A stretch of 64,000 nucleotides of DNA from Bacillus sp. Cs-700 (lineage in GTDB: Bacteria > Bacillota > Bacilli > Bacillales > Guptibacillaceae). The stretch is from positions 2,962,001 through 3,026,000 of the forward strand of contig NZ_CP041063.1 of NCBI RefSeq assembly GCF_011082085.1, given 5' to 3'. The notes beneath the pieces are model-generated. The model saw only the letters and a program-made list of their open reading frames with translations, had not been told where the DNA came from and searched no databases. A program made the position numbers and the translations under genes. Positions within the stretch are counted from its first letter, which is position 1. Each line of letters starts with the position of its first letter. This document shows, one piece after another, positions 56,003-64,000 of the stretch.

Positions 56003-56632
56003 TTATCCTTTAATAAGCTTTTGCATTTTAGATGCAACGGCTTTTTTATCGTCTTCACCAGTAATCCCGCCACCTACGATGACAAGGTCTGGTTGTACTT
56101 TCACAACTTCTTCAAGAGAATCAAGTTTAATGCCACCAGCGATAGCGGTTTTTGCATTTTTTACGACCCCTTTGATTGTTTCAAGGTCTTCAAAAGAATT
56201 TTGTCCTTTTGCTTGAAGGTCGTATCCAGTATGGACACAAATATAGTCAACGCCTAGTGCATCTACTTCTTTTGCACGAGTTGCGAGATCTTTCACTGCC
56301 ATCATATCAACAAGGATTTCTTTCCCTTGTTTCTTCGCTTCTTCAACAGCGCCTTTAATTGATTCATCTTCTGCGGCACCAAGAATGGTGATGATATCTG
56401 CATTTGATTCAGAAGCTTTCATCACTTCATAACCCGCAGCATCCATAATTTTAAGGTCTGCAAGAACTTCAAGGTTAGGGAACGCTGCTTTCATATCTTT
56501 AACAGCACGAAGACCCTCATTAATGACGATCGGCGTACCGATTTCAACGATATCAATGTGCTCTTGAACTTCTTTTACTAGTTCAATACCTTCTTCTGTG
56601 TTTACCAAGTCTAATGCTAGTTGTAATTTCAT
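56003..56632 (-). CDS. hxlA: 3-hexulose-6-phosphate synthase HxlA
   Basis: This is a 209-residue TIM-barrel aldolase of the OMP-decarboxylase suprafamily that condenses formaldehyde with ribulose 5-phosphate. LQLALDLV, VLADLKIMDAAGYE (metal and acid-base residues), YICVHTGYD and the phosphate loop AGGIKLDSL match B. subtilis HxlA closely. It has a Shine-Dalgarno GGGAGTG. With hxlB it detoxifies formaldehyde. Confidence 0.97.
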   Translation of the reverse strand: MKLQLALDLVNTEEGIELVKEVQEHIDIVEIGTPIVINEGLRAVKDMKAAFPNLEVLADLKIMDAAGYEVMKASESNADIITILGAAEDESIKGAVEEAKKQGKEILVDMMAVKDLATRAKEVDALGVDYICVHTGYDLQAKGQNSFEDLETIKGVVKNAKTAIAGGIKLDSLEEVVKVQPDLVIVGGGITGEDDKKAVASKMQKLIKG

Positions 56633-56682
56633 AATCCGTTCACTCCCAATCCATATTTTTTCTTTCTCTCTTATCCAACACC

Positions 56683-56719
56683 AATATAAGTGATGAGATG
56701 GTGTAGTAGCAAGTATACT
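56683..56719 (-). promoter_or_regulatory. hxlAB promoter with HxlR-type site
   Basis: On the minus strand TTGCTA (56712-56707) and TATATT (56688-56683) are 18 bases apart. AAGTATACT (56711-56719) touches the upstream edge of the -35, where an activator would bind. The same 9-mer recurs in the hxlR promoter. Confidence 0.6.
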
Positions 56720-56762
56720 GCTTACTCCCTAAACTTGTAAGTACGCACATTAAACTTACATA

Positions 56763-56791
56763 GTGTCAAAAAGTATACTATGAGTTATAAT
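56763..56791 (+). promoter_or_regulatory. hxlR promoter with a second HxlR-type site
   Basis: GTGTCA (56763-56768) and TATAAT (56786-56791) are 17 bases apart, with AAGTATACT (56771-56779) inside the spacer. This position suits autorepression. Confidence 0.6.
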
Positions 56792-56813
56792 GGGCTTGTA
56801 CGGAGGTGATCTC

Positions 56814-57176
56814 ATGTCACGCACCCAGGATAAAACATTTTACTGTGAAAAAGAATTAACGATTGCGGTTATCGGAGGCAAGTGGAAAATGCTAATTTTA
56901 TGGCATTTAGGCAAGCAGGGTACGAAACGATTTGGTGAATTAAAGTCCCTTATGCCAGGAATTACACAGCGTATGCTAGTAAACCAGCTAAGAGAATTAG
57001 AAGATGACCAAATTGTTCATCGAGAAGTGTACCCAGTTGTCCCTCCGAAAGTAGAGTATTCCCTTACCGAGCAAGGTGAAACATTAATGCCCATACTCGA
57101 CTCCATGTATGAGTGGGGGAAGAACTACAATCAGAATGTCCTTGGCAAAGCGATTGAAACGAAAGAGTCGGTATAA
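56814..57176 (+). CDS. hxlR: HxlR transcriptional activator of hxlAB
   Basis: This is a 120-residue winged-helix protein and the family's namesake. [20 protein letters not shown] and [20 protein letters not shown] match B. subtilis HxlR. The cysteine in FYCEKE is the conserved N-terminal Cys thought to react with formaldehyde in this family. It is divergent from hxlAB; the ATG follows GGAGGTGAT. It activates hxlAB in response to formaldehyde. Confidence 0.95.
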   Translation: MSRTQDKTFYCEKELTIAVIGGKWKMLILWHLGKQGTKRFGELKSLMPGITQRMLVNQLRELEDDQIVHREVYPVVPPKVEYSLTEQGETLMPILDSMYEWGKNYNQNVLGKAIETKESV

Positions 57177-57181
57177 AACAA

Positions 57182-57221
57182 AAAACCCCTGCGCGCTCTG
57201 TACAGAGCGCGCAGGGGTTTT
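57182..57221. terminator. bidirectional terminator after hxlR
   Basis: This is a 40-base perfect palindrome (AAAACCCCTGCGCGCTCTGT and its exact complement), with A and T ends. It lies between hxlR and the convergent hydrolase gene. Confidence 0.93.
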
Positions 57222-57226
57222 ACATG

Positions 57227-58024
57227 TTAGTGTTCAACCAATAACTGTATTTCTTCTTTGATTGTTTCCCATGCAAAAGATGTTGTGTCGATTAATATGA
57301 AGTGTTCCGCTGAAGGTAGCTCAATCAGTTTTACAAAATCACCTTCACCTTCAGCTTCCCGCTGATAGTAGTCGCTAATGCCGATTGGTACGTTAATATC
57401 TAACGCACCGTGAACGAGAATTTGCTGAACGCCAAGTGGAAGAAGTTCTACTGGTGAAGCGTTTTTGTACCGATCTGGATAGTGCTTCGGTGAACCCCCT
57501 ATCAGTTCAGCCGTTGGATTGTTGGGGGCAAGAGAAAGGGCTTGATCTCTATAGTTGTGAACGCCATACATCATTTCGAGATCGTTAACCCCTGCTAGAC
57601 TAACCACGCCATGGAGGGAGAGGGGGTTTGCTATAAATATTTCACTATTCTTATCAATACGGTGGCGAGCAGCAAGCCATGTGGCAAGATGACCGCCAGC
57701 GGAATGCCCAATTGTGACAACCTTGTCCAGATTAAGAGGGTGAGAATCAGCAAGTGTCCTTATGTAGTCAGTTGCTTGCGCAGCATCCATAAGCGTTCCG
57801 GGATAACCCCCGCCTTCTTGTCCGGTGCGACGGTATTCAATGTTCCATGTGGCGAACCCACTCGCTGTAAGATCTTCTGCTATTTCTCTCATGATCTCAA
57901 GTGTAAACGGCTTTCTCCAAAAGCCCCCATGAATCACGATAGCAACAGGAAACGGGCCATCTCCTTCTGGAAGGCGTAGCTCACCAAATTGGTTTTCGTT
58001 TTCGCCATAAAAAATTTTCTCCAC
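57227..58024 (-). CDS. alpha/beta-hydrolase (esterase/peptidase-like)
   Basis: This is a 265-residue soluble alpha/beta-hydrolase. The oxyanion motif is VIHGGFWRKPF, the nucleophile serine is in TIGHSAGGHLA, and the acid and base come from ALDINVP and SAEHFILID. It has the pattern of the BD-FAE/prolyl-oligopeptidase-like esterases. The GTG at 58024 lies nine bases after AGAGGTGG; a longer start at 58048 overlaps that site. The substrate is unknown. Confidence 0.86.
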   Translation of the reverse strand: MEKIFYGENENQFGELRLPEGDGPFPVAIVIHGGFWRKPFTLEIMREIAEDLTASGFATWNIEYRRTGQEGGGYPGTLMDAAQATDYIRTLADSHPLNLDKVVTIGHSAGGHLATWLAARHRIDKNSEIFIANPLSLHGVVSLAGVNDLEMMYGVHNYRDQALSLAPNNPTAELIGGSPKHYPDRYKNASPVELLPLGVQQILVHGALDINVPIGISDYYQREAEGEGDFVKLIELPSAEHFILIDTTSFAWETIKEEIQLLVEH

Positions 58025-58103
58025 GTTCGTAACCACCTCTCTGAACAATTTATTTCCACACTATTATCGCATATCTAGTAAAACTTTCATCATATAGAAA
58101 AGT

Positions 58104-58129
58104 GAAAAAACCAATCGTTAAACGATTGG
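58104..58129 (-). terminator. terminator after the GerPF-like gene
   Basis: CCAATCGTT/AACGATTGG is followed by TTTTTTC on the minus strand. Confidence 0.85.
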
Positions 58130-58157
58130 CTAGACTGCATATAATGAATAATAAGGC

Positions 58158-58346
58158 CTAATCACCAAGCTTTATGCCTTTTGCGATGCTGTAGAAATTG
58201 TTTACGAGTATGAAAGATCCTGTATTTCCACCGCCTGATCCTGATACCGTATTACTAACTGAAATTGGAGAGATCGTGTGAGCACATTGAACGACTGTAC
58301 CGCTATTGTTCGTAATCACAACCGGACCTCGAATAAAGCAACCCAT
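58158..58346 (-). CDS. GerPF-like spore germination protein
   Basis: This is a 62-residue protein: MGCFIRGPVVITNNSGTVVQ, then an ISPISVSNTVSGSGGGNTGS stretch and FILVNNFYSI. The GSG...NTG pattern is typical of GerPA/GerPF proteins, which help nutrients cross the spore coat. The ATG at 58346 follows GAGGAG by eight bases; further upstream in-frame codons lack a site. It is not part of a gerP operon, as with the stand-alone YfmQ-like or YpzD-like paralogs seen in bacilli. Confidence 0.78.
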   Translation of the reverse strand: MGCFIRGPVVITNNSGTVVQCAHTISPISVSNTVSGSGGGNTGSFILVNNFYSIAKGIKLGD

Positions 58347-58449
58347 TTTGTTTTCACTCCTCATTAACGAACTACTGATAACAATATATGGACAAATTGA
58401 GTTAACTGTTTGGACATGTTCCAAAAAAGGACGTCCAAATTGTGCATCA

Positions 58450-58478
58450 CAAAAGAAGGAGTCAGTTTCCTGACCCCT
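58450..58478 (-). terminator. lctP terminator
   Basis: On the minus strand GGGGTCAG pairs with CTGACTCC (one wobble) and is followed by TTCTTTT. Confidence 0.75.
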
Positions 58479-58488
58479 ATATGAAATG

Positions 58489-60141
58489 TTAGCTTATGAA
58501 AATGGCTTGAGAGAAAGTAATTACTCCGGTAATGAGTAAATAGACAAAGCTATATTTAAGTGTGAAGCGGAAAAGGTCGCCTTCACGTCCTACAAGACCA
58601 ACCGCTCCTGTTGCAACGGCGATAGACTGTGGAGATAGCATTTTGGCCATCACGCCACCTGCTGTATTCGCAGCAACGAGCACCATCGGAAGAACAGCAA
58701 TTTGTTGAGCGGTAATCTGTTGTAGATTCCCAAATAGTGCGTTGTTAGATGTAACAGAACCAGTTAAGAATACGCCAATCCATCCTAGAAGTGGAGACAG
58801 GAATGGGAAGACACTGCCGCTTGCAGCAAGGGCTAGACCTAATGTAGAGCTCATGCCACTGTAATTTGCAATGAAGGCAAATCCTAGTACCATCATAATT
58901 GTAAGAACGGGCTTTTGAAGTTCTTTTACTGTTTCAACAAAAGTTTCTAGCGCTGCTTTAGGACTCATTCTAAGAATGAAAATAGATAGGATCGCAGCGA
59001 TGAAGATGGCCGTTCCTGTTGCTGAAAGAAGATCAAGTTTCAACATCGCCCCATATGGTGTAGGTTCATTTACAATTGGTGCTGTTTTAATAACGAGATT
59101 ATGGAGTCCAGGTACAGGAATTTGAAGGATCGTTGCTTCAAGTAATCCACCTTCTACAAATAAATTTTTGAAAGGCTTTAGACTCCAAATAGTGACCATT
59201 ACTGTTAAAGCAATGAAGGGAGACCATGCTTTTAAAATTCGGCCAGCTGTTAGCTGAGCTTCAGGGTCAAGAGAAACAGCAAGCTGTGCTTCAACTTCAG
59301 GATCAATCGTAAGGTTTTGCTTCATTTTTGGGTGCCACATTTTCACGAATACAGCTACCGCTACTAAACTAACGATAGAAGACGTAATGTTAGGGAGTTC
59401 AGGTCCAATAAATGTGACTGTCGCCCATTGAGTAATGGCATACGTACTACCGGCAACGAGAGCTGCTGGCCATACTTCTTTCAAGCCTTTCGTACCATCC
59501 ATAATGACGACGAGTAGGAATGGAATCGTAATAGAGATAAAAGGAAGAGACGTGCCGAGAAATTGCCCAATTTCCATTGGGGCGAGTCCACTTACTTGAC
59601 CAGCAACAATGACAGGGATACCCATTGCGCCAAAAGCACCGCTAGCTGTATTGGCGATTAAACATAATCCAGCTGCTTTAAGTGGTTCGAATCCAAGTCC
59701 GACAAGAAGGGCTGCTGTAATCGCAATCGGAGCTCCAAAACCAGCAGCGCCTTCAAGAAACGCATTGAATGAAAAGGCGACGAGCAACATTTGAATTCGT
59801 TTATCATCCGTAATGGATACAATGGAACTCCTGATAATATCGAATTGCCCACTTTTTACAGAAAGTTTATAAAGGTAGACCGCTCCAATAACGATGTAAG
59901 AAATTGGCCATAAGCCAAAGGCAAATCCGTAACCAGTTGTGGCTGCAACCATCGTGATCGGCATATCATAGAAGAGAATCGCTATCACGATAGCGAGTAT
60001 CACTGTAACCGTAGCAGCGATATGCCCTTTCATTCGAAAAGCGGTAAGAGCAAGAAAGAAAAAGATAATCGGGATAAGAGCAATAAAAGCGGATAGCCAG
60101 ATGTTAGTAAATGGGTCATATATTTGTGTCCATGTTTCCAT
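58489..60141 (-). CDS. lctP: L-lactate permease LctP
   Basis: This is a 550-residue integral membrane protein with about 13 hydrophobic segments, of the lactate permease (LldP/LctP) family. It is recognised by EGAAGFGAPIAITAALLVGL, GSVTSNNALFGNLQQ and AANTAGGVMAKMLSPQSIAV. It moves lactate with protons, probably mainly outwards here. It lies 33 bases after ldh, and the pair match the B. subtilis ldh-lctP operon. Confidence 0.95.
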   Translation of the reverse strand: METWTQIYDPFTNIWLSAFIALIPIIFFFLALTAFRMKGHIAATVTVILAIVIAILFYDMPITMVAATTGYGFAFGLWPISYIVIGAVYLYKLSVKSGQFDIIRSSIVSITDDKRIQMLLVAFSFNAFLEGAAGFGAPIAITAALLVGLGFEPLKAAGLCLIANTASGAFGAMGIPVIVAGQVSGLAPMEIGQFLGTSLPFISITIPFLLVVIMDGTKGLKEVWPAALVAGSTYAITQWATVTFIGPELPNITSSIVSLVAVAVFVKMWHPKMKQNLTIDPEVEAQLAVSLDPEAQLTAGRILKAWSPFIALTVMVTIWSLKPFKNLFVEGGLLEATILQIPVPGLHNLVIKTAPIVNEPTPYGAMLKLDLLSATGTAIFIAAILSIFILRMSPKAALETFVETVKELQKPVLTIMMVLGFAFIANYSGMSSTLGLALAASGSVFPFLSPLLGWIGVFLTGSVTSNNALFGNLQQITAQQIAVLPMVLVAANTAGGVMAKMLSPQSIAVATGAVGLVGREGDLFRFTLKYSFVYLLITGVITFSQAIFIS

Positions 60142-60174
60142 GCGGAATCACCTCTTAAGCGTTATAGTAGGGGG

Positions 60175-61140
<966 letters not shown>

Positions 61141-61147
61141 CTATTGT

Positions 61148-61165
61148 TTGTGATGTATTTCACAT
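61148..61165. promoter_or_regulatory. Rex box 1 upstream of ldh
   Basis: TTGTGATGTATTTCACAT matches the Rex consensus TTGTGANNNNNNTCACAA at 11 of the 12 fixed positions. It lies 22 bases before the ldh start, downstream of the likely transcription start. Confidence 0.88.
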
Positions 61166-61195
61166 ACATACTATAACGTGAATTTAATTGCTCAT

Positions 61196-61213
61196 ATGTG
61201 ACAAAGATCACAT
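61196..61213. promoter_or_regulatory. Rex box 2 upstream of ldh
   Basis: ATGTGACAAAGATCACAT is palindromic in its arms and matches the Rex consensus at 10 of the 12 fixed positions. It lies 48 bases from Rex box 1, on the other side of the -10 candidate TATAGT (minus strand, 61175-61170). Confidence 0.82.
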
Positions 61214-61284
61214 GAAAAGGTTTACATATACAATTAATTTAAAAAGGTAAAATAAACACGATTGAATGAGAAATCTACGTAAAA

Positions 61285-61307
61285 AAACGCTCAAATTTTG
61301 AGCGTTT
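61285..61307 (-). terminator. terminator after the LSm-like small gene
   Basis: AAACGCTCAAA/TTTGAGCGTTT runs into TTTTACG on the minus strand; it may also work in the plus direction. Confidence 0.8.
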
Positions 61308-61313
61308 GGTTTT

Positions 61314-61559
61314 TTACCAGAAAAAGAAAGGTGACCAGCTATAAGCAGCGATGGAGGCAAGACCGACTGCAATGAGAGCCGCCCCGAAAAAAAAGTAGTT
61401 ACCAAAGCCGGGACCGTCGTTTCCGCCGCCCTCCATCGGGCGCAGGTAGACATTGTCACGATCACAATGGTCGATATATCCATAGTGCGTTGTACCATCG
61501 TGGCAGCGAATGGCTACACATCTGCCAACATTATTATTGAATTCCTCGTGATAAGACAT
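61314..61559 (-). CDS. small protein with LSm/SH3-like head and hydrophobic tail
   Basis: This is an 81-residue protein: MSYHEEFNNNVGRCVAIRCH and DGTTHYGYIDHCDRDNVYLR suggest a small beta-barrel (an Sm- or SH3-like fold), followed by a glycine-rich linker, FFFGAALIAVGLASIAAYSW and an aromatic end FFFW. Such proteins are common in spore-forming bacilli, some as coat or spore-membrane proteins, but the function is unknown. The ATG at 61559 follows GAGGA by six bases. Confidence 0.75.
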   Translation of the reverse strand: MSYHEEFNNNVGRCVAIRCHDGTTHYGYIDHCDRDNVYLRPMEGGGNDGPGFGNYFFFGAALIAVGLASIAAYSWSPFFFW

Positions 61560-61662
61560 GTTATTCCTCATTTCTTGTTTAGTGTAAGAGTCATGAAACT
61601 CTCCGATCTTGCTAGATACATTATTACTCTATGAAATAAAAGTAGAGGAGGTTTGGACAGGA

Positions 61663-61710
61663 ATGGAATTGAAGCAAAATAACAACGCTTTATTAAAAGA
61701 AATAAAGTAG
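61663..61710 (+). CDS. possible 15-residue leader peptide
   Basis: ATG GAA TTG ... AAG TAG encodes MELKQNNNALLKEIK. It is preceded by AGAGGAGGT with 10-base spacing, a strong ribosome site, and ends 32 bases before the nucleotidyltransferase start. The stretch before its ATG resembles the stretch before the next gene (TATGAAATAAAAGTAGAGGAGG against TATGATAAAAGTAGAATAGAGGAGG), so it may be a leader peptide or a relic of a duplicated gene start. Confidence 0.4.
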   Translation: MELKQNNNALLKEIK

Positions 61711-61742
61711 CTATGATAAAAGTAGAATAGAGGAGGTGCTGG

Positions 61743-62570
61743 ATGGGCGCTATTAAACCATTGGGGTCATTTTATAGAGTGGATGATGAAGGCTATTTGG
61801 TAAACGATACGTCGTGGGAGAAAATTGATCGAAACTATCGAAATGCGATCAATCGTGCTGTTGAGATTTTAACTCTAGCAATCCCTATAAGCAGCATTTA
61901 CTTAAGAGGATCAGTGCCAAAGGGAAAGGGGATTGAGGGTATATCGGATCTTGATTTCATTGTTTTATCTGACCAGGATAACGAGCAAGCAGCTGAGCTT
62001 CTAAATGAAAAACTAACAGATGAATTTCCATGGGTGAGTGGTTGTGAGGTCAGTTTCTTTTCAGTTCAAAAGCTAGAAAAATTAACGCGCTTTTCAATCA
62101 TTCCATTTATGCTCAAAACATCTAGTCTCTGTGTATACGGAAACGATGTGACAAATGATATTCCGAATTTTAAGCCAGACCGAGCCCTTGCCAATGATCA
62201 TCTCATTCAGCTGCGGAAACATATTAATCAGGCGAAAAAAGAGCTGCTCGGCAATGAAGATGCGGAAGATATTGCGGATTGTTGTACATGGATTATGAAA
62301 ATAATGGTTCGTAGTGGACTAGCGCTTGTCATGGAACAAAAGCCAACGTATACAAGAGATCTATATCCAGCATATGCGTTATTTAGCGCTCATTACTCAC
62401 AGAAAGAACAAGAAATGAAGCAGGCCATAACTTATGCGATTGTACCATCTAAATCTGCAGATGAAATAACTCGTTTTTTGAATGGGTTTGGCGAATGGAT
62501 GATTCAAGAATCAAATCAATGGTTAGATCAATACAATCCGAATCGAGTACCTTATATGCCTATAACATAA
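61743..62570 (+). CDS. nucleotidyltransferase-domain protein
   Basis: This is a 275-residue protein with a DNA-polymerase-beta-type nucleotidyltransferase motif, YLRGSVPKGKGIEGISDLDF, giving the GS loop and the first two metal aspartates, and a third acid in CEVSFFS. A helical domain (LIQLRKHINQAKKELLG) follows, similar to the layout of aminoglycoside nucleotidyltransferases, though no drug specificity can be claimed. The GGAGGTG site is well spaced. Substrate unknown. Confidence 0.8.
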   Translation: MGAIKPLGSFYRVDDEGYLVNDTSWEKIDRNYRNAINRAVEILTLAIPISSIYLRGSVPKGKGIEGISDLDFIVLSDQDNEQAAELLNEKLTDEFPWVSGCEVSFFSVQKLEKLTRFSIIPFMLKTSSLCVYGNDVTNDIPNFKPDRALANDHLIQLRKHINQAKKELLGNEDAEDIADCCTWIMKIMVRSGLALVMEQKPTYTRDLYPAYALFSAHYSQKEQEMKQAITYAIVPSKSADEITRFLNGFGEWMIQESNQWLDQYNPNRVPYMPIT

Positions 62571-62580
62571 TAGGTAATGA

Positions 62581-62620
62581 AAAAAGACCGGAGATCAAGA
62601 AAATGATCTTCGGCCTTTTT
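62581..62620. terminator. bidirectional terminator after the nucleotidyltransferase gene
   Basis: AAAAAGACCGGAGATCA/TGATCTTCGGCCTTTTT with an AGAAAA loop lies between two converging genes. Confidence 0.9.
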
Positions 62621-62624
62621 CCAT

Positions 62625-62774
62625 TTATAAATAGGTAATTAACGCGATTCCGACTAATAACAAACCACTTAGAATGAGTTTACCGAAAAGAGGAAGTTGT
62701 TCTTTTCCCTTTTCGTTGATTCGTTCTTCTTCTTCATCAAGAGTCGTTTTGTATTTTGAATGACAGCAGCCCAA
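62625..62774 (-). CDS. 49-residue membrane protein following cstA
   Basis: On the minus strand a TTG eight bases after AAAGGTG opens (M)GCCHSKYKTTLDEEEERINE, then KGKEQLPLFGKLILSGLLLV and GIALITYL. It has a GCC N-terminus, a charged helix with an EEEER run and one C-terminal membrane span. It begins 52 bases after the cstA stop and ends at a terminator, so it is probably the last gene of the cstA unit. I do not know its function; a partner of the transporter is a guess from position. Confidence 0.68.
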   Translation of the reverse strand: MGCCHSKYKTTLDEEEERINEKGKEQLPLFGKLILSGLLLVGIALITYL

Positions 62775-62826
62775 ATTATCACACCTTTACTATCCGTCAA
62801 AGGGGATTTTCTGTTCAACGTATCCT

Positions 62827-64000
62827 TTATGCAACGCTGTCCTTATCCCAACCTGAAATATCGATTTCAAGAGGAATGTTGGCAGCACGTTGCTTACGAG
62901 CCGAGTAGAAGAAAGCTACAATAACAGCGATCGTAATGATGGTTGCCCCAATGTAAGCGACATTCATGGGTAAGCGAAATCCAATTGGCGCATTTAGAAT
63001 GTAAGTGGTCGTTGCCATTGTGATGAAAATCGCTGGAATCATCGCAATCCAATAGTTTTTCTTCGCAATAAACAAGTACATTGCACCAACCCATAAGGCA
63101 ATCATCGCTGTAGACTGGTTTGCCCATGAGAAGTATCTCCATAGAAGAGTGAAATCAATTTTCGTAAGCCCAAATGCAACAACGAAAAGCGGTAGAGCGA
63201 TCCAGAGACGATTTGTTACTTTACGCTGTGAGTAATTAAAGTAGTCTGCAATAATCATACGAGCACTTCTGAAGGCTGTATCGCCAGACGTAATTGGAAG
63301 GACGATAACACCAAGAATGGCTAGCGTTCCGCCGATTGCACCGAGCATGAGCGTAGAAGCTTCACTTACAATTGCAGCGGGACCACCATTTGCAAGTAGT
63401 TCATTTAACCCAACCGGGCCATTAAATAAGCTCATAGCAGCAGCCGCCCAAATCATCGCAATGACACCTTCAGCAATCATCATACCGTAGAAAATGTTAC
63501 GACCTTGTTTTTCATTTTGCGTTGTGCGTGAAATGATTGGCGTTTGTGTGGCGTGAAACCCAGAAAGCGCGCCGCAAGAGATTGTTAAGAATAGCAATGG
63601 AAAGACCGGTGCATTGTCAGGGTGAAAGTTACTTAGCGAAATTTCAGGAATTGGTGCTCCGGTGAACACAAGCCCAGCACCAACACCAAGTGCACTAATA
63701 AGAAGAAGGGCGCCAAAGATCGGATAGAAGCGACCGATGATTTTATCAATCGGTAGCAGCGTGGCTAGGATATAGTAAACAAAAATTGCTCCTAGAATAA
63801 GGCCCATTGTTGCCCAGCCATTCATTAAGTTATTCAATAGACCAGCTGGTGCTGTGACAAACACCGTTCCTGTTAGAAGGAGAAGTAGCACGGCGAATGC
63901 ATTGACAACGTGCTTCATTACTTTTCCAAGAAACTTTCCTGCAAGTTCAGGTAAGTGAGCGCCCCTGTTACGAATGGAGATCATTCCTGTAAGGTAATCG
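62827..64000 (-). CDS. cstA: CstA-family carbon-starvation/pyruvate transporter (partial)
   Basis: This is the last 391 residues or so; the 5' part lies beyond the window. It is a polytopic protein with at least nine membrane segments. LFLTISCGALSGFHATQTPI and GVIVLPITSGDTAFRSARMI are CstA family signatures. E. coli homologs carry pyruvate, and peptide uptake has also been proposed; either could apply. The frame is open through base 64000, so an ATG at 63984 is internal. The end shows GWDKDSVA before the stop. Confidence 0.92.
   Translation of the reverse strand, partial: DYLTGMISIRNRGAHLPELAGKFLGKVMKHVVNAFAVLLLLLTGTVFVTAPAGLLNNLMNGWATMGLILGAIFVYYILATLLPIDKIIGRFYPIFGALLLISALGVGAGLVFTGAPIPEISLSNFHPDNAPVFPLLFLTISCGALSGFHATQTPIISRTTQNEKQGRNIFYGMMIAEGVIAMIWAAAAMSLFNGPVGLNELLANGGPAAIVSEASTLMLGAIGGTLAILGVIVLPITSGDTAFRSARMIIADYFNYSQRKVTNRLWIALPLFVVAFGLTKIDFTLLWRYFSWANQSTAMIALWVGAMYLFIAKKNYWIAMIPAIFITMATTTYILNAPIGFRLPMNVAYIGATIITIAVIVAFFYSARKQRAANIPLEIDISGWDKDSVA

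Noticed and set aside
61743-62570. Antibiotic-resistance gene call for the nucleotidyltransferase
   Set aside because: The motif only shows the general polymerase-beta fold; no residues specific to a known resistance enzyme could be identified.

Overview
The window reads as chromosome of a spore-forming, Gram-positive member of the Bacillaceae. Reasons: the 23S and 5S rRNA sequences are of Bacillus type; Shine-Dalgarno sites are strong and often paired with TTG or GTG starts; there are YjcZ- and GerPF-like sporulation proteins; and a long block follows the Bacillus subtilis order yebE-yebG-pur operon-yerA-yerC-pcrB-pcrA-ligA-yerH-opuE-gatCAB-dgkB-rlmCD. I cannot fix the genus from the sequence alone.

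Layout. Bases 1-3,390 hold the end of an rRNA operon (spacer, 23S, 5S, terminator). Bases 3,440-3,950 hold a short phased repeat and the scar of two decayed divergent genes, followed by a nitroreductase. Bases 4,670-10,460 are a complete nickel urease operon, ureABCEFGD plus a nickel permease, with a TnrA/GlnR box upstream. Bases 10,509-11,896 carry an Hsp20 protein and yebE-yebG. Bases 11,895-24,864 are the full IMP biosynthesis operon purEKBCSQLFMNHD, with PurBoxes, a guanine riboswitch and an attenuator. Bases 24,842-28,000 carry two small minus-strand membrane proteins, an adenine-deaminase-like gene, yerC and a cluster of large hairpin repeats. Bases 28,009-34,271 are pcrB-pcrA-ligA-camS. 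Bases 34,308-43,666 carry a Zur-type zinc-binding lipoprotein gene, an OpuE/PutP proline symporter with a 34-residue companion, gatCAB, dagK and rlmCD.

Bases 43,889-64,000 are a looser mixture: an Fe-S-assembly-like protein, katG with a PerR box, a HAD phosphatase, an aldehyde dehydrogenase, two short-chain dehydrogenase-type proteins, a LysR regulator, the cold-sensing des-desK-desR set, the formaldehyde-fixing hxlAB with divergent hxlR, an esterase-like hydrolase, a GerPF-like protein, ldh-lctP with two Rex boxes, a nucleotidyltransferase with a short leader peptide, and the 3' part of a CstA-type transporter with a 49-residue downstream companion.

How it fits together. Most of the window is nitrogen, purine and stress housekeeping with readable control sites: TnrA (urease), PurR plus guanine riboswitch (pur), Zur (znuA), PerR (katG), DesR (des), HxlR (hxlAB) and Rex (ldh-lctP). 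I found no phage, insertion sequence, CRISPR array or obvious defence island. The less ordinary items are intergenic: a 20-bp-phased CGCGGAATTA repeat at two loci, a two-and-a-half-copy hairpin element, a perfect 20-bp inverted repeat before gatC, the hxlR/VOC deletion scar, and several very small genes.
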